Positions 31,831 through 38,410 of a DNA stretch of 38,410 nucleotides are shown here, in pieces. Made by a program: the position numbers and the translations under genes. The notes under the pieces are model-generated. The model made no database searches and was not told the DNA's origin. It was given only the letters and a program-made list of their open reading frames with translations. The stretch comes from Brachyspira sp. (GTDB taxonomy: Bacteria > Spirochaetota > Brachyspiria > Brachyspirales > Brachyspiraceae), in assembly GCF_029258575.1 (NCBI RefSeq), contig NZ_JARHYI010000082.1, positions 1-38,410 of the forward strand, in the 5' to 3' direction. Position 1 is the first letter of the stretch; each line of letters starts with the position of its first letter.

Positions 31831-34214
31831 TAATAGTCTCCTAATAAATTAATTATATTTAATGAGATTTTATTATCAAGTGATTTATTATTAAATTTTA
31901 TATTCTTTTTTATAATTTTTATTATAAAATATAATACTAATATAAATATAACTATTATATGAGATATTACACTTATATAATTTGATATAGTAAAATATTT
32001 TGGAACTTCCCATTTTACTTCTTTAAAACTTAAAAATTTATTTAATTTGTGAGTATCATTAGTATCAAATCCGCTGAATTGAGGTAAATCTTTATTAAAG
32101 AAAATTAAACTTCTAGGATCTGTAAAATTATATTTGCCATTAACTATCTTGTACGGCGAACCCTCTTCTTTAGGTTTAAAAGTTTCTAATTTATATCCAT
32201 ATATTGATTCATAAGGAAGTTTTGAAGTATTTAATTCATAACTTCCATTAGTAAAATCAATCATATTAGCTATTTCTAATTTATTATTTATATATGAAAC
32301 TTTATATTTATCATGATTATTTTTTATTGATTTAAAAACATCATTATCAAAATCGATATTTGTTTTTATATATCTTTCATTGAGTGTTTGTATATTTATA
32401 AATCTATGATAATAAAATATTACACTTATAATTGTAACAAACAGTATAATTATATTTTTTTTATTAGTAATGAATTTATTAAAGATTAGTGAATAAATCA
32501 TTATGATAGGTATTATTAATGTGCTTGCTATTCTAAGATGAATATTTACAGATCTTAATTTTGGAAATAAAGATCGTATAATTCCATTTGCAAAAAATAT
32601 ATCGCAGTATAGATAAATAAATATAATCATAAATATAATATTGAATTTATATTTATTAATAAAATCTTTTTTTTCTGTTTTAGATGAATTTAATATATAA
32701 TAAAATATCATAAAAAATAATAAAATAATTAACATTATAGGCAATCCAATATCATATTCCCATATAAGATTAAATGTATCTTTTGAGAAACTTAAACATA
32801 CTTGTAAAGGATAAAATAAAGTACTTGAAATATTTCTTAAAATTAAGTTAGGGTTATTTGAATGAAGTCCTTCATATCCTCTGTCTATTAAACCTCCAAA
32901 ATATACAGATTGTATAAATTTTGAAATTGACAAAATAATTCCTAAAAGAAATGAAAATACAATAGATGTACATTGTATAATAAATTTTTTATTAGGCTTA
33001 AATAATAAAGCAGCAATACCCAATAATGTAAAGCAAGTATAGAAAAATATTGTCTGCATAGAACCGCCGAATATCATTATAGAAAATAATAAAGCATTTA
33101 TCAGTACTCTTATGAAATAATTAAATCTGTCGCTGAATGAAATATATACTATTAAAGCTGTAAGAGGATGATATAAAAAAGCCCAGTGTCCTATCATTAT
33201 ATGCTGTATATAATATCCTGTAAAAGAAAATAGTATTGCTGACATTAATGATATTTCAAAATTTAATTTTAGAATTTCTTTGTTGAAATAATAATATGAT
33301 ATAAAACCAATAATAGAAAACAAGAATAGACAAAGTAAATAAGCTTTCCAAAAAGGCATTAAATATCTTAAAAAATAGAATACAGAAAATTGATCATACT
33401 GCGGATTAGGATATGATATTAATCCAGCACCGAATAATGGAGAAGCAAATTCTATATTAAAAATACCATTATTTTCAGCATAAGTTAGTAAGGAATATGA
33501 TCTTGTTAATATCATACTTATATCTTCCCCTACTAATGGATAATTAAAATTTACTATAAATATATTTGTAAATGCTGAAAATAAAGAAGCTGCTATTAAT
33601 AATAGTTTTTCATGTTTTATTTTTATTTTAAAAAAACTAAAATTAAAGTCATTAACTATCATCAATACATAAAATGATATAATAAAAAATATTTCTATAT
33701 AGTTTAATTGCACTTTATAAAAAAGAGTATTAATTATTATCAATAATAAAAAAGATAAATATAATAATATAATTCTTTTTTTTATGTTTTTTATATAGAA
33801 AATTATAGTTAATAAAACTGATAAATAGCATATCATCATTGATATTATATATACTTCATCTTTTAGGCTTAATATATATTCTGCTTCATATTCTTTTTTT
33901 GTATCTAATTTTTCTGATGAAATAATTTTTATTTTTGGATTTCCTTTTTTGCTTGGTATTATTTCTTTTATATAGTTCGGAAGTGTTTTTTCGTTTAGAA
34001 ATATGTAGAATAAATCACTATGTCTGAATATTTTATCTGTTGTACTTATATGTGATGAATATTCATATATTTTATCGTTTTCTTCATTAATTTTTTCTTC
34101 TATGAAATTATATTTTAAAATAGTTTTTCTAGGAATATTTCCTAAGATACTTAGAGATAATATAAAACTAACTGATAGTATAAATATCACAATAAATACA
34201 ATTAATTTTTTCAT
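31830..34214 (-). CDS. Large polytopic membrane protein, possible GT-C/YfhO-like
   Basis: This 794-residue protein has an N-terminal membrane segment (MKKLIVFIVIFILSVSFIL) and a non-membrane domain (about 25-120). About a dozen helices follow (120-640), then a 120-residue exposed domain (SIKNNHDKYKVSYINNKLEI, NGSYELNTSKLPYESIYGYK, FNKDLPQFSGFDTND) and a last helix. The large loop (about 235-280: FNYPLVGEDISMILTRSYSL, then SPLFGAGLISYPNPQYDQFS) and GGSMQ in a later loop recall lipid-linked sugar transferases of the GT-C or YfhO type, but no catalytic motif can be named with confidence. It heads the mgl cluster and is coupled by a one-base overlap to MglB paralogue 4. Confidence 0.7.
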   Translation of the reverse strand: MKKLIVFIVIFILSVSFILSLSILGNIPRKTILKYNFIEEKINEENDKIYEYSSHISTTDKIFRHSDLFYIFLNEKTLPNYIKEIIPSKKGNPKIKIISSEKLDTKKEYEAEYILSLKDEVYIISMMICYLSVLLTIIFYIKNIKKRIILLYLSFLLLIIINTLFYKVQLNYIEIFFIISFYVLMIVNDFNFSFFKIKIKHEKLLLIAASLFSAFTNIFIVNFNYPLVGEDISMILTRSYSLLTYAENNGIFNIEFASPLFGAGLISYPNPQYDQFSVFYFLRYLMPFWKAYLLCLFLFSIIGFISYYYFNKEILKLNFEISLMSAILFSFTGYYIQHIMIGHWAFLYHPLTALIVYISFSDRFNYFIRVLINALLFSIMIFGGSMQTIFFYTCFTLLGIAALLFKPNKKFIIQCTSIVFSFLLGIILSISKFIQSVYFGGLIDRGYEGLHSNNPNLILRNISSTLFYPLQVCLSFSKDTFNLIWEYDIGLPIMLIILLFFMIFYYILNSSKTEKKDFINKYKFNIIFMIIFIYLYCDIFFANGIIRSLFPKLRSVNIHLRIASTLIIPIIMIYSLIFNKFITNKKNIIILFVTIISVIFYYHRFINIQTLNERYIKTNIDFDNDVFKSIKNNHDKYKVSYINNKLEIANMIDFTNGSYELNTSKLPYESIYGYKLETFKPKEEGSPYKIVNGKYNFTDPRSLIFFNKDLPQFSGFDTNDTHKLNKFLSFKEVKWEVPKYFTISNYISVISHIIVIFILVLYFIIKIIKKNIKFNNKSLDNKISLNIINLLGDY

Positions 34215-34309
34215 TTTACACCTAATTATCGTTTGCTTTTTGTTTTTAATATTATATATTAAATTATAATAAATTACTATATTAAACTAATATGATATAA
34301 AGATTAATA

Positions 34310-35380
34310 ATGGATTTTAATACTATGAATAAAGTAGAAGTAAAGATAAATAATGAATCGAATATTAATTATGATATTTTAGTTCAGAAAGGATTATTAA
34401 AAGAAACTGGCAATCTTGTGAAGAATATATTGAGAGGAAAGAGAGCTTTAATAGTTACAGATGATATAGTAAATAAACTTTATACAGATATAGTGAAAGA
34501 AAGTTTAGAAAAAGAGAATATTATCACTTCAGTATGCGTTCTTCCGAACGGAGAGTCAAATAAAAATATAGAAAGTGTTAATAATATATTTTCTTCGTTG
34601 GCAGAAAATGAATTAAGTCGCAAAGATATAATAGTGGCATTGGGAGGCGGAGTAATAGGGGATATGGCAGGTTATGCCGCTGCTGTTTGGATGAGAGGCA
34701 TTGATTTTGTGCAGATTCCTACTACATTGCTTGCTTGTGCTGATTCTTCTGTAGGCGGAAAAACTGGAATTAATATAAAAGAAGGTAAAAATTTAGTAGG
34801 AGCTTTTCATAGTCCTAAACTGGTTATAATAGATAGCGATACTTTATTAAGCTTACCAAAGAGGGAGTTTAATGAAGGAATGGCTGAAGTTATAAAGCAT
34901 GCATTTTTATTTGATGAAAAACTTTTAAAACTTATAGAGAATCACTGTTTCAATAATGCTGAATTGGATATGGACTATGTATTAAAGAGAAACTGCGAAT
35001 TAAAATCTCATATTGTAGAAATAGATTATAAAGAACAAAAAGAAAGAATGTTTTTAAACTTTGGTCATACGATAGGACATAGTGTGGAGAATGCTGCTGG
35101 TTATGGAGTACTGCTTCATGGGGAGGCTGTTGCAATAGGTATGATTTTTGCTATAGAGTATGGTATTAGAAAAGGTATCACTAAAGATAAAAATATATTA
35201 GAAAGAGCTAAAAATATATTAAGTAAATTCTCTCTTCCAATATCGATACCTGATAACATAAATTTAAAAGACTCAATTAAACTCGATAAAAAAAGAAGCG
35301 ATGATAAAATCAATTTCGTATTTTTAGAATCTATTGGAAAACCTTATATTGACAAAGTGAGTATGGAGGATATTTTATAA
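34310..35380 (+). CDS. aroB: 3-dehydroquinate synthase
   Basis: This 356-residue cytoplasmic enzyme of the shikimate pathway turns DAHP into 3-dehydroquinate with NAD and a divalent metal. Motifs: the NAD-binding ALGGGVIGDMAGYAAAVWMR (about 115-134), QIPTTLLACADSSVGGKTGI (about 140-159), FNEGMAEVIKHAF with the metal-site Glu (about 185-197), and LNFGHTIGHSVE (about 247-258) and LHGEAVAIGM (about 266-275) with the metal-site His residues. A second Met five codons in (MNKVEVKI) is an alternative start; neither has a strong Shine-Dalgarno sequence. It stands alone between divergent and convergent neighbours and ends at a terminator. Confidence 0.95.
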   Translation: MDFNTMNKVEVKINNESNINYDILVQKGLLKETGNLVKNILRGKRALIVTDDIVNKLYTDIVKESLEKENIITSVCVLPNGESNKNIESVNNIFSSLAENELSRKDIIVALGGGVIGDMAGYAAAVWMRGIDFVQIPTTLLACADSSVGGKTGINIKEGKNLVGAFHSPKLVIIDSDTLLSLPKREFNEGMAEVIKHAFLFDEKLLKLIENHCFNNAELDMDYVLKRNCELKSHIVEIDYKEQKERMFLNFGHTIGHSVENAAGYGVLLHGEAVAIGMIFAIEYGIRKGITKDKNILERAKNILSKFSLPISIPDNINLKDSIKLDKKRSDDKINFVFLESIGKPYIDKVSMEDIL

Positions 35381-35410
35381 ATTTACTTTTAGTACTTACA
35401 TTTTATATAT

Positions 35411-35441
35411 GAGGCATTAACTTTTTATAAGCTAATGCCTC
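35411..35441 (+). terminator. Rho-independent terminator of aroB
   Basis: GAGGCATTA (35411-35419) pairs perfectly with TAATGCCTC (35433-35441), and TTTTGTTTTTT follows. It lies 31 bp after the aroB stop, before the convergent flavodoxin gene. Confidence 0.9.
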
Positions 35442-35469
35442 TTTTGTTTTTTAGGATGTGTTTTTTAAC

Positions 35470-35901
35470 TTATGCTTTTGTTAAGGTTTCGCCCAAAGAT
35501 ATACATTCATTAACGGCACTATCATCAGGAGTAAGATTAGCTATCAGTCCGTCTTTCACTAAAGAAGCTCCAGAACTGCTTACATCTTCCTGCCATATTC
35601 TCATCCATTCGCCATCACCCCAATCATAAGAACCGAATAAAGCAATTTTCTTGTTTGCAAGTTTATCTTTAATGGAGTCGTAAAAAGGCTGAAATTCAGA
35701 TTCTTCAAGAACTTCTGCCCCCATAGCAGGACATCCCAATGCCAATTTTGAATAATTATCTATATCTGATACATTGAATGAAGATACACTGAAAAGCTCT
35801 GCACTTCCTCCAGCATTTTCAATGCCCTTTTGTACATTCTGTGCCATAATCTCAGTATTGCCTGTACCACTCCAATATATTACTGCTATTTTATCACTCA
35901 T
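35470..35901 (-). CDS. Flavodoxin
   Basis: This 143-residue short-chain flavodoxin carries FMN for low-potential electron transfer. The phosphate loop YWSGTGNTEIMAQNVQKG (about 9-26) is near the N-terminus. The FMN-facing loops are LGCPAMGAEVLEESEF (about 55-70) and FGSYDWGDGEWM (about 89-100), with the aromatic residues expected to stack on the flavin. A good ribosome binding site (TAGGAGGAAAT) precedes the ATG. It lies 18 bp after the DUF3793 gene in the same operon; the pair is probably controlled by the palindromes at 36502-36561, which would suggest iron- or redox-responsive expression. Confidence 0.93.
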   Translation of the reverse strand: MSDKIAVIYWSGTGNTEIMAQNVQKGIENAGGSAELFSVSSFNVSDIDNYSKLALGCPAMGAEVLEESEFQPFYDSIKDKLANKKIALFGSYDWGDGEWMRIWQEDVSSSGASLVKDGLIANLTPDDSAVNECISLGETLTKA

Positions 35902-35919
35902 TTTTATTTCCTCCTAAAA

Positions 35920-36501
35920 TTAATTATGAATATATCTTTTGTAATCGTCCATTATTTCCAATATGCCCTTACCATTTAAAAAAGTATTTACATAAAAAAT
36001 TCTGCATTCATTATATCTATTGAATATTTCTATAGCTTCATTCTTATTATGATATACTTTCCAATATCCAGCATGCAGGCTATTTTTACCGTAATTATTT
36101 ATAAAGCCGTATATGTCCACAAGAGGATATCCCAAAAATATACCGATTTCATGAGGAAAATTCTTACTATTTTGCATTCTATCTTTTAAGAATTTAATGC
36201 ATTTATATATGTTTTTTTCTTTATATCCATAATTTCCCAAAAAATCAAATACATCATCATTCAAAATATATTTTCCAAGTTTCTCCCTATCATAAACATA
36301 CACTATAACCCTATTATCATAGTCTTTTATTATAGATACATTAATGTTACGGTTGTTTAATATTCTATTGTATACTGTTATTTTCTTGTAAACCTCCTCC
36401 TTATCACTATATTGATATGTAAATATATTAGCTATCTTTATACCTGACAGAGCAGGGGCACAGTGATTAATAATTAACTCATCAAAACTATATTCTTTCA
36501 T
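35920..36501 (-). CDS. DUF3793 family protein
   Basis: This 193-residue cytoplasmic protein has the family's recognisable blocks: an N-terminal LIINHCAPALSGIKIANIF with a conserved HCAP-type motif (His13, Cys14), then FPHEIGIFLGYPLVDIYGFI (about 135-154), AGYWKVYHNKNEAIEIFNRY (about 164-183 region) and a short C-terminal tail. The function of this family is unknown; members often sit near flavodoxin or iron-related genes. Its predicted promoter -10 ends only 10 bp before the ATG, so the mRNA is nearly leaderless and no Shine-Dalgarno sequence is present. Two palindromes cover the promoter. Confidence 0.87.
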   Translation of the reverse strand: MKEYSFDELIINHCAPALSGIKIANIFTYQYSDKEEVYKKITVYNRILNNRNINVSIIKDYDNRVIVYVYDREKLGKYILNDDVFDFLGNYGYKEKNIYKCIKFLKDRMQNSKNFPHEIGIFLGYPLVDIYGFINNYGKNSLHAGYWKVYHNKNEAIEIFNRYNECRIFYVNTFLNGKGILEIMDDYKRYIHN

Positions 36502-36519
36502 TGTTAGAATATTCTAACA
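36502..36519. promoter_or_regulatory. Operator 1: perfect 18-bp palindrome at the DUF3793 start
   Basis: TGTTAGAATATTCTAACA is a perfect inverted repeat that begins directly next to the ATG (36499-36501) and contains the -10 element. A repressor bound here would block RNA polymerase. The TTAG...CTAA ends recall MarR/SlyA-type sites, but Fur- or PerR-like binding is also possible. Confidence 0.75.
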
Positions 36520-36538
36520 TATATTTTAGAATTGTCAA
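36511..36538 (-). promoter_or_regulatory. Sigma-70 promoter of DUF3793-flavodoxin
   Basis: On the minus strand TTGACA (36538-36533), 16 bp and TAGAAT (36516-36511) sit between and within the two palindromes. Transcription would start about 3 nt before the ATG. Confidence 0.65.
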
Positions 36539-36545
36539 TACTTTT

Positions 36546-36561
36546 GTTAGTATATTCTAAC
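36546..36561. promoter_or_regulatory. Operator 2: second copy of the palindrome
   Basis: GTTAGTATATTCTAAC differs from operator 1 by one base. Its centre is 43 bp from the centre of operator 1, about four helical turns, so two dimers would bind on one face. It is also upstream of the divergent htpG gene. Confidence 0.7.
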
Positions 36562-36599
36562 TTTTTTATAAAAAAAATTATATACATAAATTAAAAGAT

Positions 36600-36626
36600 T
36601 TGATTTTTTTTATTATTTGTTATAAT
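36600..36626 (+). promoter_or_regulatory. Possible htpG promoter
   Basis: TTGATT (36600-36605) and TATAAT (36621-36626) have a short 15-bp spacer. They would give a leader of about 115 nt before the ATG at 36748. No CIRCE-type heat-shock repeat was seen. Nothing else is recognised in 36562-36747. Confidence 0.4.
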
Positions 36627-36747
36627 ATATATATCAATAATTTTTTAGACTTTTACAATTTAGACTTTATATATTCACTTTAAAACTTTTTATATTAATC
36701 TTTTACCTATAAAGAATTTTAATTTATTTTTAATAAAGGAGTTTATT

Positions 36748-38410
36748 ATGGCAGAAAAGCAAATACTGAATTTTGAAGCCGAAACCAAGCAAATATTAAA
36801 TTTAATGGTGCATTCTATATACACTCATAAAGAAATATTTTTAAGAGAACTCATATCAAATGCAAGCGATGCTTTAGATAAAGCTAGATTTGAGTCTATA
36901 ACAAATACAGATAAATACACAGATATAGATAATTTAAGAATAAAAATAGAAGTTGATGAACAGAATAAAGTATTAACTATAAAAGATAACGGAATCGGTA
37001 TGACTAGAGAAGATGTTATCAATAATATAGGTTCTATTGCTAGAAGCGGTACAAAAGCATTTTTAGAGAGAATACAGAAGGATAAAAATGCATCAAAAGA
37101 AAGCGGTATAGATTTGATAGGACAGTTTGGAGTAGGATTTTACTCTGCATTTATGGTAGCTGATAATATTATAATAGAAACAAAGCATGTTGATAGTGAA
37201 AAGGGTGTCCGTTGGGAAAGTAATGGAGACGGTTCTTATTCTATAGAAGATATTGATAGACAGGATAGAGGAACTACCATAATTTTAAAATTAAAAGGAA
37301 AAGATGATAAATTAGAAGAAGACGGTTTCGTTGATGATGATTATTGCAATAGATATACTTTAGAGAGTTTAATACATAAATATTCTAATTATGTTCATTA
37401 TCCTATTATTATGGATATGCCTATACCTAAAAAAGAAGAGAATGAAGTTCAGCAGTATGAAGAGAAAACTATCAACTCTATGATAAGTATATGGCAAAAA
37501 TCAAAAAGCGATGTTAAGTCTGAAGAGTATAATGAATTTTATAAAGAGCATTTTCATGATTATGCTGATCCTTTTGAGGTTATACATACAAAGGCTGAAG
37601 GTACTATAGAATATACAGCACTTTTATTCATTCCTTCAAAAGCTCCTTTCAATTTCTTGCATCCTGATTTTGAAAGAGGACTTGAACTTTATTCAAGAAA
37701 TGTATTTATAATGAGTAAGTGTAAGGATTTGCTTCCTGAATATTTGAAATTTGTGAGAGGATTAGTTGATTCTCCTGATTTCTCTTTAAACATTTCAAGA
37801 GAAATTTTACAGCACAGCACACAATTAAAAAGAATAGCTTCCAATGTTGAAAAGAAAGTTTTAGATACTTTAGAAAATATACTTAAAAATGACAGAAAGA
37901 GATATGAGAAATTCTTCAAAGAGTTTGGAGAATCTATAAAAATGGGTATATATTCAGATTTCAGCAAAAAAGATAAATTAGCTAATTTGTTATTATTCCA
38001 ATCTTCAAATACTGCTGATGATGAATATACTACTTTATCAGAATATAAATCAAGAATGAAAGAGGGGCAGGAGTTCATATATTATGCTGCTGCTAAAGAT
38101 AAATCCGCTATAGAAAAACTTCCTCATATGGAAGGTATGAAGGATAAAGGTTATGAGGTTCTTTATTTTACTGACAGAGTAGATGAGTTTATGGTTAGTA
38201 TGATGAGAGAGTTTGATGGTACTAAACTTCATTCTATACTTCAGGCTGATAATAAAGATTCTGAAAATAAAGATGAGAGTAAGGATTCAGCAAATAAAGA
38301 TATTCTTAATGCTATAAAAGAAGTATTGGGAGAAAATAAAGTTGCTGAGGTTAGAGAAACTACAAGACTTAAAGAAAGTGTAGTTTGTTTGTCTAATAAA
38401 GAAGATTCTA
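36748..38410 (+). CDS. htpG: Molecular chaperone HtpG (Hsp90), 3' end beyond the window
   Basis: The frame is open from the ATG at 36748 (after AAAGGAG, 8 bp upstream) to the window edge, 554 codons of a usual 620-640. The N-terminal ATPase domain shows LRELISNASDALDKARFES (about residue 34), DNGIGMT (about 82-88), GSIARSGTKAFL and GQFGVGFYSAFMVAD (about 125-139). The middle domain carries PFNFLHPDFERGLELYSRNV and the NISREILQHS block with the catalytic-loop Arg. The C-terminal dimerisation domain is only begun. An acidic insert (NKDSENKDESKDSANKD, about 508-524) is a variable linker. It is a cytosolic chaperone. Confidence 0.96.
   Translation, partial: MAEKQILNFEAETKQILNLMVHSIYTHKEIFLRELISNASDALDKARFESITNTDKYTDIDNLRIKIEVDEQNKVLTIKDNGIGMTREDVINNIGSIARSGTKAFLERIQKDKNASKESGIDLIGQFGVGFYSAFMVADNIIIETKHVDSEKGVRWESNGDGSYSIEDIDRQDRGTTIILKLKGKDDKLEEDGFVDDDYCNRYTLESLIHKYSNYVHYPIIMDMPIPKKEENEVQQYEEKTINSMISIWQKSKSDVKSEEYNEFYKEHFHDYADPFEVIHTKAEGTIEYTALLFIPSKAPFNFLHPDFERGLELYSRNVFIMSKCKDLLPEYLKFVRGLVDSPDFSLNISREILQHSTQLKRIASNVEKKVLDTLENILKNDRKRYEKFFKEFGESIKMGIYSDFSKKDKLANLLLFQSSNTADDEYTTLSEYKSRMKEGQEFIYYAAAKDKSAIEKLPHMEGMKDKGYEVLYFTDRVDEFMVSMMREFDGTKLHSILQADNKDSENKDESKDSANKDILNAIKEVLGENKVAEVRETTRLKESVVCLSNKEDS

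Noticed and set aside
36562-36747. A CIRCE heat-shock operator or a riboswitch in the htpG leader
   Set aside because: No TTAGCACTC-type inverted repeat or structured conserved core was seen; the stretch is plain AT-rich sequence.
36825-38232. Minus-strand frames inside htpG
   Set aside because: They are shadows of the clearly conserved HtpG frame on the plus strand.

Overview
The window is extremely AT-rich and reads as a chromosomal segment of a spirochaete, most likely Brachyspira. This is an inference from the base composition, the many short lipoprotein signal peptides ending in ISC, the tandem MglB galactose-binding lipoproteins, the CheA/receptor content and the A-rich codon use. No rRNA, tRNA or phage structural gene was recognised.

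Layout. 1-762: right-hand part of a CRISPR array (12 repeats, 11 spacers; it continues past the left edge; no cas gene is visible). 776-3442: a decay zone with an IS1595-type insertion sequence relic that starts 13 bp after the last repeat, a small secreted-protein gene with a broken start, a lipoprotein pseudogene with at least five lesions, and an Rrf2-type regulator pseudogene. 3439-7073: a cysteine-free Crp/Fnr-type regulator divergent from a sodium:solute symporter and a NanM-like Kelch lipoprotein, probably sialic-acid uptake, with a palindrome over the predicted transcription start. 7146-9076: a compact selenium-metabolism operon (YedF, a cysteine-desulfurase-type enzyme, a DUF3343 Se/S-carrier-like protein). 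9143-17576: sensory genes: CheA, a MATE transporter with a frame break, two tandem receptor-like proteins with about seven membrane segments each, and CvpA. 17729-24697: UDP-glucose dehydrogenase, a metallophosphoesterase, an unrecognised protein, an outer-membrane-type protein, a FUSC-type membrane protein, a GNAT-like protein and a small lipoprotein. 24539-34214: a galactose/glucose ABC transport cluster with four tandem MglB paralogues, MglA, MglC, a 52-residue membrane protein at its end and a large polytopic membrane protein at its head. 34310-38410: AroB, flavodoxin plus a DUF3793 protein under two near-identical palindromes, and the start of HtpG, cut by the window edge.

How the genes fit together. 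The window is dominated by scavenging and sensing of host-derived sugars: sialic acid uptake and mutarotation, and galactose/glucose uptake with several binding proteins. Next to these stand chemotaxis signalling parts and a selenium-delivery module. The left 3.4 kb is eroding, whereas almost everything from 3.4 kb onward is intact. Two reading-frame breaks (1785-1790 and 15054-15059) fall in runs of six A near the 5' end of a gene. They could be simple decay, phase variation or slippage-corrected expression; the sequence alone cannot decide.
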